Source: Apoda limacodes
Lineage: Eukaryota > Arthropoda > Insecta > Lepidoptera > Limacodidae
Reading direction: 5' to 3'
Length of the DNA: 64,000 bases
NCBI GenBank assembly: GCA_946406115.1
Contig: OX291545.1
Coordinates: 27,213,153 to 27,277,152, forward strand
Within the stretch, counting starts at the first letter, position 1. Every line of letters begins with the position of its first letter. Shown here piece by piece: positions 23,388 to 33,802 of this stretch. A program made the position numbers and the translations under genes. The notes below the pieces were generated by a model that had not been told where the DNA came from, ran no database searches, and saw nothing but the letters and a program-made list of their open reading frames with translations.

Positions 23388-23466
23388 TGCAGCTAAACGA
23401 GATCACTCATTTTAGGCCCAGAATTTTCATTTCTGGGCCTAAAATGAGTGATCTCGTTTAGCTGCA
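23388..23466. repeat. Perfect 36-bp hairpin with 7-nt loop
   Basis: The arms 23388-23423 and 23431-23466 are exact reverse complements over 36 bp (core AGATCACTCATTTTAGGCCC), separated by TTTTCAT. A perfect stem of this length in neutral AT-rich DNA is unexpected unless recent or maintained. It could be a foldback or MITE remnant, a small-RNA hairpin or a local template-switch event. Confidence 0.95.
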
Positions 23467-23558
23467 GTACAATGTTCGTTTGCTGTGTTAAAAAAAACTC
23501 CCTATAAGAACTTTCCCGCGACAGAATCGTTTCTGTAAACGTTTTTCTTTTTTAATGC

Positions 23559-23740
23559 AAGACCGATTATGGCAAACTGTGCGGGTGCAGTAAAGCAGGA
23601 CTCATATATTTAGTTGTATGCAACAACTGCAATAGTGAGACATGCGATAATGTTGCTGTACTTAAGGAACTACTTGATGATGACTAAGATGATAGTGTCA
23701 TCGAGAATGCAGCCCATCAACATGAAACATATACCTTGGT
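23559..23740 (+). pseudogene. Cysteine-rich CRC/TCR-like coding fragment, broken
   Basis: The plus frame from 23559 reads KTDYGKLCGCSKAGL, a short hydrophobic stretch, VCNNCNSETCDNVAVLKEL and LDDD, then a TAA at 23685-23687. The same frame continues with DDSVIENAAHQHETYTL. The spacing C-x-C-x4-...-C-x2-C-x4-C-(D/N)N resembles the cysteine-rich repeat of tesmin/TSO1-like (CRC) domains, versions of which I recall in insect proteins of transposon origin. One cysteine expected after KAGL appears changed and a stop interrupts the acidic tail, so it is a pseudogene or TE relic. It starts ~90 bp after the perfect hairpin. Confidence 0.4.
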
Positions 23741-23744
23741 GATG

Positions 23745-25460
23745 ATTTGGCAGGATCATTGTTGAAAAAGAATGTGAACAGCAAAATGTGGCAAAAAGAA
23801 CTGGTCTAAATCTCAAAAAAAAATCTTTTTCAAGAATGAATCGAAATTACATAACACAATTTTATTAATAAGAAGCCAGACCCCGCAACAAACTTACAAG
23901 ATGATAGTGATAGTGATTAGTGATGATGATAGATTACCTATGCTTACCTACTACTACGTCAAAATTCCCTTTAAAAAAAAAAATTTAGTGTAAAGTTGAA
24001 GACAATTAAATTCTACACAACTGTTATTTATATTTATTTAGTTTTTAGTTATTATATTTATATGTTAAATATTTCCATTTAATTCGAAAAATAACGATCT
24101 AATAGTAAAAATGGTAAATACTGAAGTTGTAGAGAATCAATTTTAAAATATCTTAAGTTCTTACTAAATGTTCTGAAAATTTCAAGATAACCAAGTTATT
24201 GAACAAATACTCTTTCCCCTTAACGCACTGGCTTTGGATCCTTTTTTTTATTGAGAACTAAGACCTCTTGTATGGATAGATTACTAAAATTCCTGTCGCT
24301 AATTTTTACAAACTGAAATTTCACCGACTGTACTATTAAATGCAAAAACAACTTATATATGTATAGCTTTTGTAGCGAAATAAACAAAGGCACAAAGATA
24401 AGCCTTTACCAACTTAGCCTTACGTAGCTGCAATGTTTTACCAAATAAGGGTTTACCTAATTTAGTTCCCACGATCTAGAATGACCAACTACTAACTCTT
24501 ACCTCTAAGTCTCCTATTTGAGGCCGGACCGTTGGAGTCTTAAATTACATACCTAACATGCATTCAACAATGTAGGCCTGTTTAACTGACAATATCTAAT
24601 TTTTAATTAGAGATCAGGCCTATTATTCAAGTTTCCGCACTGTAGGTCATGACAGGCAAGACGCATACATTAAAGATTCTCGACTGGAAACATTTAGGTC
24701 CGGGCGACGTAAAGAATGCCGCTCAGCCCAACTGAATTACTCTATCTGCTTCCTTATCGAAGTTAATTCTACCTCGTGTTATTGTCATACCTGTCCCATC
24801 TTTGGTAATATAACAATATACCTATATGGCCTATTTACCAAAATGCTGTAAACAAGTACCTACTCATGTTTAAAATAGTAATAAAATATTTTACCTGTTA
24901 ACTTCTTCATACTTTGTACACTTAACGACTGCATTATACCCATAATCTGCGGAACAAGCACTTTACGATCAAACAATCAGTAGAGTCAACAAATAAAAGC
25001 CTGTGACAAAGGCACGCAGCCAGATAACCCTAAAATGAGGACATAACAAAAACTATACGGCAAAATTAAAAGGAACGACGTACAAGCGACTAACACGGCT
25101 CTAACGTTTTGTGATAAGTCGACTTTTTGGGGACGGCGTAATTTGTCGAAGGCGCCTTAGATAAAGGCGGCAATTCGGTCGAGGAGCCGCAGACATGCCT
25201 GGGGAATGGCGGCACACTGGCAACACGCGACATTCTTATATGAACGGCTAATAAAATGCTATAACATTTGAGACTTTTTTTCTTAGAAAAAAAAATAATC
25301 TGGCTTTATTCGTATAATTTTTCGTGATGGAAATAAAAGTTGCTTTAGTTTTGTATAGAAAACAATTGAATCATATTATTTATGTAATATGATTGAAATG
25401 TGCGCGAAAAAATTAGATATAGACACTTTTTGACTAGGTGAAAAATGAGGTCGAAAATTA
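23745..25460. other. AT-rich stretch with one small repeat
   Basis: Only the repeat at 24602-24725 (relative of 2731-2955) and a GC-richer segment at 25120-25235 without motif are seen. Confidence 0.4.
24602..24725 (+). repeat. Dispersed repeat, copy 2
   Basis: AGATCAGGCCTATTATTCAAG ... GGCAAGACGCATACATTAAAG ... GGTCCGGGCGACGTAAAGAA; see the copy at 2731-2955, which has the same blocks in the same order. Confidence 0.55.
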
Positions 25461-25464
25461 AAAC

Positions 25465-25620
25465 TACATAATCACCATATTAAAATTGTGTGAACTTACA
25501 ACGACACTTGCGACCAAACACCCACGATCAGAGGTCCACCATAAGTCACAAAGTCTCAGGTGTAATTTGTGCCGGAAGAATGAAGCCATTCCCGTTGGTA
25601 CTAAAATGACCAGTAAAAAG
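25465..25620 (+). repeat. Dispersed repeat, relative of 20270-20345
   Basis: Carries the shared ~60-bp block and continues through CAGAGGTCCACCATAAGTC and GAATGAAGCCATTCCCGTTG, a longer version of the element. Confidence 0.6.
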
Positions 25621-27560
25621 TTAAAGTTGAAAATTTTAAATCATAACTAGAAAGTTGATACACCGAAAACCTACTGCTATCATTAATCTCCTCTGAGATA
25701 CTTGTAAATGTGCCAGATATTGAATAAAATTATAGTAGAAAGGAGATAAAGTTTATTTGATAACCCATAAAGCAAAGGTACAAACATCCAAGGTCAAACG
25801 AAAAACAAATCAGTCAACACAGCCTCTTTTATCACCCAACACGTACTTAATAGGCACTTTCATTTTTAGCCAGTCGCTACAGATAAGAAAAATAAATCTA
25901 AGGCCACCAAAGTAGGCACCTTCGGCACAGAGTATAACAAAAAATGTCCGGCACAATCACCTCCCCCCACGTCGAAGGTCACGTGTCTCCACACTAATTA
26001 TACTCGTATACTACTTATCTGGCCGGTCTCCTGTCTGGAACCTTTTAGTGTGTGACGACTCCAATAAATCTTCAAATATCTACCAAGTCGTGACGCCGGG
26101 GCTTGCGGTTAAGACCGACGTCGACGCGTCTCCAAAATTAATTGCGAATGTATTAATAAGACTGATAGTGGTTTTGCGTACGATCGACCTATCGAGGTCT
26201 TAGTGATGGAAAGACTTTTATTGATTGTTGATACAAAGTGAAATATTAGTTGTTTGTTGCGATTCCGCTATAAGTATTGCAAAAAACAGACTTATTAGTA
26301 ATTTGTGCATATGCCCTATTCTTATGACGTGACAGTTCATGAGGGGGCGACAATTTAAAAAAAATCTCCATTTCAATCACATGGGAAGAAAAAGACTTTT
26401 AGGCGAAAAAAATTCGAAAGTAGGTACTAAAATCAAGATTGTAATGTTTCACTATTTTTTGAAAATTATCCCTTAGAGAGGGTAATCCCATCTAAGTTAA
26501 AAATATGTATGGAAATCCGTTATTTTTGTTAGATTATACCAGTTTTTATCCTTTTAGCTTTAGGTTTAAAATAAAGGTTGTAGTGTTTTACCATTTTTGG
26601 AAAATGTACACTTCCTTACCTAAATGTTAATGTTAAAACAATAATTAGAAATGATACGTATTAAAATTTTAAGCAAATCAACAAAACTGTTAATGAAATA
26701 AATTCCTTTCTCAAAGAATACACTTTGCAAATTATGCCTAAAGCCGAACTGGCCGAAAAAGGAGTCCTCGCATTTCAAAAAGAAATTATCAAATTAGTTC
26801 CATCGAAAATCAAAAAAAAGGATTGATAGCGAGGTCCCAGTGGCTCGTTGGCATTGTTCACAGATTTTAAAAATCGTCCGTAATTAAATGGAATTCGGTT
26901 TTTACTGTCAGAAACATTTCGCCTTGATATAAATTCCTGCATCTGAGAAAGACTTAAACAATCGAAAAAGGACTAATTTGCCACCGTGCTTGGAGTGGGT
27001 CTCTTCAGTACCAAAAGGTCTTTAAATATGATAAGCAACGGAGAATTCAATAACCGGTCTGTGCTTATGACATTCTGTTCTTGTGGTGTTCCTTGTTTCG
27101 AACAGTATGAGATCGACTGCGGTTCCTAATAAAAACTGGTCGAAGTGTGGAATGAGTGATTCCACGAAGAATCTTGGGTGCCAGTCTTCGTTTGAAACGC
27201 GAAGCAAAGCTATAGAACCTGTTTAATGATGAGTTTTATCGATCAATTAATATATTTAGTATTTATTTTTTTCTTAATACCGCTTTATACTGACGTGCTT
27301 TATCAGTTTTTATTATTCTTTAAAACACTTAGGTAAATGAAAATCAACTACTTACTTAATCTCATACATGCAAGAAGTGAAATATTTTGATATAGTTCTA
27401 AAACTCTAACTCATATTTGTTAGACCAAAGTTATAAGTACTTCCTACTGGTTAAAAGTCTTAAATAAAGTTCGTATGATAGGGGCTTTGGCCAGTCAATC
27501 CTAAGGTTTGACGGATTTCGCCCCTTGACTGTAACATAATTATATTAAAGTATCTACCCT
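25621..27560. other. AT-rich stretch; one coding-like fragment inside
   Basis: Apart from the open frame at 26665-26826, no element is recognised. A minus-strand frame at 27022-27207 sits in less AT-rich sequence and begins MLRVSNEDWHPRFFVESLIP, but I cannot place it in any family. Confidence 0.35.
26665..26826 (+). CDS. Short unrecognised coding-like frame
   Basis: Open for 53 codons between a TAA at 26662-26664 and a TGA at 26824-26826, with an internal ATG at 26734 giving 30 residues. The translation is lysine-rich and helix-prone: KQINKTVNEINSFLKEYTLQ, then PKAELAEKGVLAFQKEIIKL and a basic end KIKKKD. Its composition is less like random AT-rich translation than its neighbours'. An AG at 26671-26672 after TTTTA could serve as a splice acceptor, making this a terminal exon, but the polypyrimidine tract is weak. 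It could equally be a transposon relic or chance. Confidence 0.25.
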   Translation, partial: NFKQINKTVNEINSFLKEYTLQIMPKAELAEKGVLAFQKEIIKLVPSKIKKKD

Positions 27561-27562
27561 AG

Positions 27563-27882
27563 GTGTAGTCGGTGGTGGCCGAGGGAATTAAATTTCACTT
27601 CACGTCCCAAGTGGCGGAGGTTGGAATCCCGGGGTCGGCACGTACCAATGAGTCTTTTCTTAATTTCTCAAGTACACTGATTTATTTATTCACACCACTG
27701 GCTTTTCGGTGAAGAAGAACATCGTGAGGAAACCTGCATACGTCAAAAGAACAAAAAAGACGTTTGTGAAGTCCACAATCCGCACTGGGCCCGCGTGTGG
27801 ACTATGACCCAAATCACCCGTGTAGCTTGTGAGGGTAGGCCGTGCCTCAACAGTGGGGACGTATGAAGGCTGGCAAGAACAA
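27563..27882 (+). mobile_element. tRNA-derived SINE, near complete
   Basis: The head carries Pol III promoter elements: TGGCCGAGGG at 27576-27585 (box A-like, of the Leu/Ser tRNA type GTGGCCGAG) and GGTTGGAATCC at 27619-27629 (box B-like). Then follow CGGGGTCGGCACGTACCAATG, AACATCGTGAGGAAACCTGC, GAAGTCCACAATCCGCACTG and CAGTGGGGACGTATGAAGGC, the conserved body and 3' end of a SINE family abundant in Lepidoptera. Truncated relatives lie at 2438-2550 (minus) and 45660-45757 (plus). Mutations in both promoter boxes suggest an old copy. It depends on a LINE partner in trans; I cannot say which. Confidence 0.8.
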
Positions 27883-27939
27883 GACAAGACCTATCCTAGT
27901 AGGTAGTAGCAACGCAAAGTACGTGCAACTGTGGTAGCT

Positions 27940-28265
27940 TTTTAGAGTTCCATACCCAAAGTGTGCCAGTGGAACCCTAATTTCACAGAGTATGTGTTAT
28001 AATGGCGGATTATGTAACGAATAATAATAAGTTAAAAAAGGAAAAATTTATGAGCACAGAAACATGTTTTCGTTGTTTTTGCTTTATCGTAAAAAAACAA
28101 TATATTGGAGCCTCAAACTTGCCATAATTATAGTGTAAACTCTAAAGTATATAACAACAAACAATAAAAATCAGCCAGGTGTGAGACGGCTCCGAGCCAC
28201 TACCATCTTAAATTACCGTTTCAGTGCCATCTAGCGATTGTTACGAGAAACAGTAACACAATTAT
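27940..28265 (+). repeat. Relative of the 22.1-22.6 kb repeat
   Basis: GAGTTCCATACCCAAAG..., then AAAGTATATAACAACAAACAA, GGTGTGAGACGGC and GCCATCTAGCGATTG then GAGAAACAGTAACAC match 22300-22530 in order. Confidence 0.6.
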
Positions 28266-28293
28266 TTGTTGGAAATTATATTTAAAGTTACAT

Positions 28294-28350
28294 TAAGTTA
28301 AGCAACATCGGGTTTGGTCAGTCATTGGATGGGTGACCGCTTAGTGGTTT
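28294..28350 (+). rRNA. 5S rRNA-like fragment (pseudogene or SINE3-type piece)
   Basis: AAGTTAAGCAACATCGGG, TTTGGTCAGT and TTGGATGGGTGACCGC reproduce, in order and spacing, the second half of eukaryotic 5S rRNA (usually AAGTTAAGCAACGTCGGGC...GGTCAGTACTTGGATGGGTGACCGCC). The 5' half, including most of the internal promoter, is missing, and sequence beyond ACCGCTTAGTGG diverges. It is a fossil of a 5S gene or of a 5S-derived retroposon. A repeat end of the GGTTCCGTAC type follows at 28386-28428. Confidence 0.7.
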
Positions 28351-28924
28351 TAGATTTTGTTTGTGTTACAATATTACGTGAATAGTGGTTCGGAACCCAC
28401 GGTACGCGAGTCCGACTCGTACTTGACTGATTCTGGCTACTTTAACCAAGTATTGTATTTATTCATGTTTTATTTCCCTATTTATAACCAAAGTGACGAC
28501 TGTTGCATTGTTTTAATTGTTGAATATTTAAGAGAATATTTATTCTACTCCCATGTAATATAATCAAGTTGATAATAATTATGTATTGATTTATTGTAGG
28601 CAGATATTAATCAGACCGTTCACTGCCGAGATATTTGTTAATAAACTGGAATTAAATTTTACATTTTATGATAGTGCATAGTTATTACCCAGCTATAAAT
28701 CACTGAATTTTATTTGAAATTTTATATCAACACGTTAATTGAAATAAGCCGTGAAGTATGACGATAAATGTTAATTTTGTAATGAAGACTGTTATATAAA
28801 CTTTCATATTCTAGTTTATATCTTAGATTTTTTTTCGATAAATTTATAATTCAGAATATAACGTTGAGTAAATGGTAGAATAAACCGATAAAGCAACTGC
28901 ATTGTTACCAGCTTTTAGCACGAT

Positions 28925-29405
28925 TTTTAGGATTCCATACCTTAACAGAAGGATCGGAACGGAACTCTACACTTCACACATCATTTTGTTTTCCGTCCGT
29001 ACATCCGTCTGTCAAGCAAGACCCTATTTCTCAGGAACGCGTAGAGGTATCAAGCTGATATTATTATCAAATACCTACTCAAGTCTTCTATCCCTATAGC
29101 AGTACAAATCAAACTTCTAAGTGAACGCAGTCAATTTTTTTTTTTTTTTTAGCATCATGCTACGTTTATGCCGCATATTTTATAGGGATTTCAAGAGAAA
29201 TATAAAAATGTGTGAAGTAAATTTTTTTTTCAAGTTCCATAACATATGTATATAACGATTCACAAAATAAAGATCTCTGTTAAATTTCATTACAATCTGC
29301 TCAAAGATGGCGGGATTATAAGACTGTGTCATACGGACGGACGGATCGACATTAAGAATTAATTCGGGATTCCGTTTTTTGCCATTTGGTTACGGAACCT
29401 TTAAA
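28925..29405 (+). repeat. GATTCCATACC...GGTTACGGAACC dispersed repeat
   Basis: Starts GGATTCCATACCTTAACAG, includes CCGTCCGTACATCCGTCTGT, CAGGAACGCGTAGAGGTATCAAGC and ends CATTTGGTTACGGAACC, with an internal T-run (29136-29151). The same layout occurs at 36255-36660 and, more degraded, at 37355-37640 and 37690-38030. Confidence 0.6.
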
Positions 29406-29409
29406 TTGC

Positions 29410-30395
29410 CTTCATGTAAAATTCTTTCTGCCAGAGTTTTAATAGTATTATGTTACCAGAGTTAACAGACGCTCTTATATGCCTTATTGTAGGTTAACAA
29501 CAAAATTAGATTTCAAAAATTATTATTAATTATTTTATTTTTGAAAGATATTCATTGGTATTCAGGATGAAATAATTATTAGGTTTGAAACTGTCAATTT
29601 CAAGTCTGTTTTTTTATAATGCCCGACAGATAATAAGTCCCGATTTTTTTACTTTTAAGTGTCAATAATCCTGTTTTGGTCGAACACGATCTAGCAATAA
29701 AAGGTGCGTTCTATTTAGAGCATTGAGAGCTATGACATCGCATAGGCGTTTAAATCGTTCTGTCCACCAAATGTAAACAAACAATATGGCCGTTTACTAT
29801 ATGAAAGCGCATCCACTACTCTACCTTTCGACTATGTGAAGCCAATGCGTTGAATGCGTTCCAGAAGTGACGTCATAGCGAATTCATTTTTGGCACAGAG
29901 CTCAGAACCATATCCGAGTAGCGCCGGCGCCCAGTATTCCTTGCTCTGTGATTTTTGATCAACAGAACGAAAGAATGTACGCATTAGACAGCATTGAGGG
30001 CATTTAATGCGTACAATGCTCGTCAACGTAACGCCCCTGTAATTAGTATATATCTAATAATAGGCAAAATCTGATATAAAGTGTAGTGAAGTAATCAAAC
30101 CCGCGGGGTGCCGCTACTATAAAAATAAAACCTGTCGTAAAACCGATAATCATCACAGTATAAGCGATAACATCGTCATAGAATGCCATAAGAAGCAAGT
30201 TCTTCAGATAGACACATCACCCACATCACTGTAAATGACATTGGCCGAGAAATGCGATCGTTCAATGAATACCAATTGGAACAACCTCATCTAGTAATAA
30301 CTACAACTTTGACAAACTTATCTCTTCAGTCGAATTAAATTTGCACTACAAACAGTTTACACTAACAAGAGTTTAAATAGAATGTGATTAGTGTA
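29410..30395. other. AT-rich stretch with an inverted repeat
   Basis: GTACGCATTA (29977-29986) and TAATGCGTAC (30005-30014) form a perfect 10-bp stem. A TATA-like CTATAAAAATAAAA lies at about 30117. The minus-strand frame at 29832-30026 overlaps the stem and has no motif. Confidence 0.35.
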
Positions 30396-30399
30396 GACA

Positions 30400-30591
30400 G
30401 TGGCGAGTCAGAGGAGAGTCTTTTTACATGAACCGATAAGTTTGTTGAACTGTTATTATGCGCATAACGCATCGAAGCTCAGCGTGCCATTAATTATGCC
30501 ACGGGATGATCGAAGGGAGTATTTTTTGCCATCATCCATACTCGATTCCAGTGACCATTATGTGCAGTTTGGTAGAAGATTGAGTTTTTAG
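30400..30591 (+). CDS. Unrecognised short open frame (possible exon)
   Basis: Sixty-three codons open from just after a TAG at 30394-30396 to the TAG at 30589-30591. There is no ATG near the beginning, so as a gene it would need an upstream exon; GTGTAGACAG ending at 30400 is a usable splice acceptor. Residues near the end read PRDDRREYFLP, ILDSSDHYVQFGRR and LSF. A Gly-Arg-Arg after Phe is the form of a peptide amidation/cleavage site, but one occurrence proves nothing and no signal peptide is present in this frame. I do not recognise it; chance is the leading alternative. Confidence 0.2.
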   Translation: MASQRRVFLHEPISLLNCYYAHNASKLSVPLIMPRDDRREYFLPSSILDSSDHYVQFGRRLSF

Positions 30592-30599
30592 TGCTGCAT

Positions 30600-31385
30600 A
30601 ACTTAAAATTGCATTTTTGTCACCCACCTCCGACCGCGTCGTGATTGTAACTTTGCCCGACTGCTTTTTGTTGAGAAGTCATGTTTATTCTGGAGTGTCT
30701 TCATTAGTTCAGATAATGTTTTTATCGCATCAAGACGATGAGTTTGATGGTCAGTGATAATTTTTCGAAGGTTACTTTTAAATAGCTATACGTACAGTCT
30801 TTAATGTTTTGAGGATTTTTGTAATAATTACGCGACATCTGGAAATTTTACTTTGACTGTGTATAAATTAAGTTAACTCCGAACTGCCTATTTTGACTTT
30901 ACTCGTTTACTCTCTACTGATATACACCTGATCTAAAAATACTCATATCACCAAGTGGTGTTTGGGACGTAGGTATGTACATTCATATATCCTAAACACT
31001 TTTTTTGACGGCTGCACCCCCACCCCCGTCTGCTTATAATTGATGTTCTGATTTGGCATAAGAATTCTTACATATATAATTATACCTATACTCCGTTTCA
31101 CATAGTATCATGATGGTGATATTGGGGTGATACGAGACTTTTTACGAAATTTCAGCCCCCAGTGACCACAATAAGGGAAGTGTATGAATATGTAGTTTTG
31201 AAGATATTAATGGTGTGATTATGTTACACAACAATAATAATTATATTATTATTATGTATTTATAATATGTATTTGAAGGAAAAGCTTAGCAAGTACCTTG
31301 AATTGGTTCATAAGGTGACCGCCATGTGGGATGTTGATTTGAGGATCATTATCCCGAATGTCGTTTTGGCCACGGATATGATAGC
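30600..31385. other. AT-rich stretch without recognised genes
   Basis: A short C-run (31015-31028) and no other structure. Confidence 0.45.
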
Positions 31386-31387
31386 GT

Positions 31388-32150
31388 AGATTTTTTATTC
31401 TGAACTGACAATGCAGTTGGCTGATGCAGCCATTTTTTTTTTCTGAACTGTCTATGCAGTTGGCTGTTGCAGCCATTACTGCTTCACATGGCTTTTTGGG
31501 ACGAGACTCTGAAGGAGCCTCAGCCATTATAGCGCCCAACGCTCAAGGGCTCCCCGCGGGGGAAGCCTCGGCTTGGGTTTTCGCTCTAGGGGGCGTCCCT
31601 TCGACCGGCGTGAGTCTCGAACCCGAAGGTGAGTCACCGCCAGGAGGGGAGTTCCCCGTTACGCGGGTGCGGTTGCGATTGAGTGGGGGCGAGAAGCGCC
31701 CCGGCACTCTTTGATACCTCATGTATCCTTGTGGGCGCCGACAAACCCGGGGACGTCGGCGTCGTGTTTGGAGGGAGGCCCTATTCGGGGAGGTCGTAGA
31801 GACTAATCTCGCTATCCGGACAGCGAGATCGTCATCTGGGGCCGTTAGTACGTGCCGAGGCCGCCTAACTATAGTTTTACGACCGTGCCCGGGTCGATCG
31901 GGGGGATGAGTGCAGCCATTACTGCTCGACCGGGCTTTTGGGGAGACCAACGTGAGCCTCGAACCCGAAGGTGAGTCAGCGCCAGGAGGGGAGTTCCCCG
32001 TTACGCGGTTGCGATTGCGAGTCAGTGGGGGCGAGAAGCGCCCTGGCACTCTTAGCTACCTCGTGTATAGCGTAGAGCCTCGACCAACACCTCAAGAGGC
32101 TCTCGTTGTAGGTTTGGCTCAAGGGTCAATTACAATTTTAGGAACACGAA
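31388..32150 (-). mobile_element. GC-rich poly-A retroposon, copy 3 (rearranged)
   Basis: Minus-oriented member of the family at 8139-8602, ending (in element orientation) with poly-A tracts at 31431-31442 and 31391-31396. The terminal ~45 bp (TGGCTGCA.CAGCCAACTGCAT...CAGTTCAGA) are present twice. A ~100-bp GC-rich block also occurs twice, at 31610-31711 and 31952-32053 (shared TCTCGAACCCGAAGGTGAGT-like start and GGCACTCTT end). The minus frame 32049-31543 is open for 168 codons, and its middle (DDDLAVRIARLVSTT, RASLQTRRR) equals the frame of the 8.1-kb copy. The 31910-32167 and 31424-31714 plus frames are shadows. No catalytic domain is visible. Confidence 0.65.
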
Positions 32151-32154
32151 TTTT

Positions 32155-33010
32155 TTTTTTAAATTAGCTAGCTAGGTTTTTTAAGTCTACAAAGGTTTTG
32201 CCCGAGTAATTTTCAAGAAATTGCTGACTAAGTATTCTTTTCAAATCTACCTTTCCATGAATGCCTTGCATAATGTTTTTTTTTTTTTTTGTATCTTCAA
32301 ACTTTGATACTTTATCTACGTGTTTGTTTATTAATTCAGTACACCCAAGAACAGCTTCATAATCTCGTATCATAGACTATTTAATTAATACTATTTAATT
32401 AATACTATTTAATTTGTATAACTATAAACTGAAACTTGTTTGTAATAAGTATAACAAGTTTATTACTTAATACTACATGAATTACACTTAAACAACACAA
32501 GTGTGCACTCGGGTTTCTTGGACTTGATCGAAAGGCACGTTGATTGCAGCCTCCACTTAATTAAATAACCGTTTCCCGGTACATAACATTCTTACAGCCT
32601 TAAGGCTAGTTCATACCGCACGTCCACAATCTGATACGGACCTCAGCCAGCTGTATAAGTTGATGAATAACCGTGTGAAGGTTTTTAAAGGCTGTATAAG
32701 GGCAGCCGTGCACTTTTGCGCGCTGAGTGCAAAACACCAGTTTCTTTTTGAATTTTCCTGTCGATTCAGTGCGAACAGGTGTGCGAGGTTTAAAAACATT
32801 TCATAGAAATAATATAAAATTTTACTCGTTTGGTGCGTTTGTTGCGTGTTAGCCTAAAGAGTTGCTTTAAGAGATTTCAGATTTCTTCAAAGTTAATTAT
32901 TTAGCAATGTAGCTTTAAAGTGTGTGTACACTTGGTTACTAGGTTAGGTACTAGGTAACCAACAAGTAACAAAAACATCCAGTAGTACAAGTAGGTACAT
33001 TCATAACTTT
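32155..33010. other. AT-rich stretch without recognised genes
   Basis: Includes an imperfect tandem of ACTATTTAATTAAT (32373-32412) and a moderately GC segment at 32600-32790 whose minus-strand 62-codon frame has no motif. Confidence 0.4.
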
Positions 33011-33011
33011 A

Positions 33012-33275
33012 ATGATAGCAATCATTATCACATTTTCTGATGGAAGTTCACTGCTGAACATAGGCTTCTCTACTTCTTTGATTTCCAAAAAAACCACCTT
33101 CATACAGCTAGTTCCACAGTACAAACTACATCGTCAGTCCATCTGCATCCTCCTGGTCTCCAACTCCATTCTTGAATTCTTATTTTCATCGTTCATCGGT
33201 TTCACGAACTTTGTGACCTGCCCATTGACACTTCAGCTTACTGATCTTTCCACCTATGTCAGTTACTTTATTTAG
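33012..33275 (-). pseudogene. RTE-type LINE, C-terminal tail
   Basis: The minus strand reads KISKLKCQWAGHKVRETDER, a frameshift near 33208, then degraded sequence with DDV and finally EAYVQQ, a stop and TSI near 33050. K.S.LK..WAGH..R..D.RW followed by ...GEAYVQQWTS is the invariant C-terminus of RTE-like endonuclease/reverse transcriptases abundant in Lepidoptera. Catalytic domains are absent. The plus-strand frame over 33012-33275 is a shadow of this relic. Confidence 0.75.
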
Positions 33276-33771
33276 TTCATAGCAAGTAACTCCTGCCAGA
33301 AAAAAAATTAAGCAATAAATAAATATCGATCGATACCGATAGATGTTTTTGAGCAATCGAATTAGTATAAGATTTTTCCAATTTTTAAATTTTAGTAATT
33401 TCATACCATATACGAACTGAAAGTTATGTCTTGTCGATGGTAGGGTTTTCTATACCTACTATTCGCTTTCATTCGGTTACCATTTGCGAACCCTTCTTTC
33501 TCAAGCCACCACCGATATGAAATCATTGATATACAAAGCCAGTCCCTAGTCACTTCACAGCTTACCAAATTAACAAACTATGTCAGTTACATTGGTTCTT
33601 TTATAGACCGTCTCACTCGCATAGTCCGTATTTCCCGTGAAATCGAAGTACTTTATACAAGTACTTATTTTCAACATTCAGATCAAACACTATGCCATTT
33701 TCAAGACGTTATGGTATCAAGCTTAAGTATTTTCTTAAGAAATACCTAAAACGTAAATTGTTACTAAATCG

Positions 33772-33773
<2 letters not shown>

Positions 33774-33797
<24 letters not shown>
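33774..33797. repeat. (TA)n microsatellite
   Basis: Twelve consecutive TA/AT units within TCGTATATA...TATAGTACTG. Confidence 0.95.

Positions 33798-33802
<5 letters not shown>

Noticed and set aside
31424..32167. Several plus-strand frames in the GC-rich block
   Set aside because: High GC lengthens all frames there; the minus frame is the one shared with the 8.1-kb copy.
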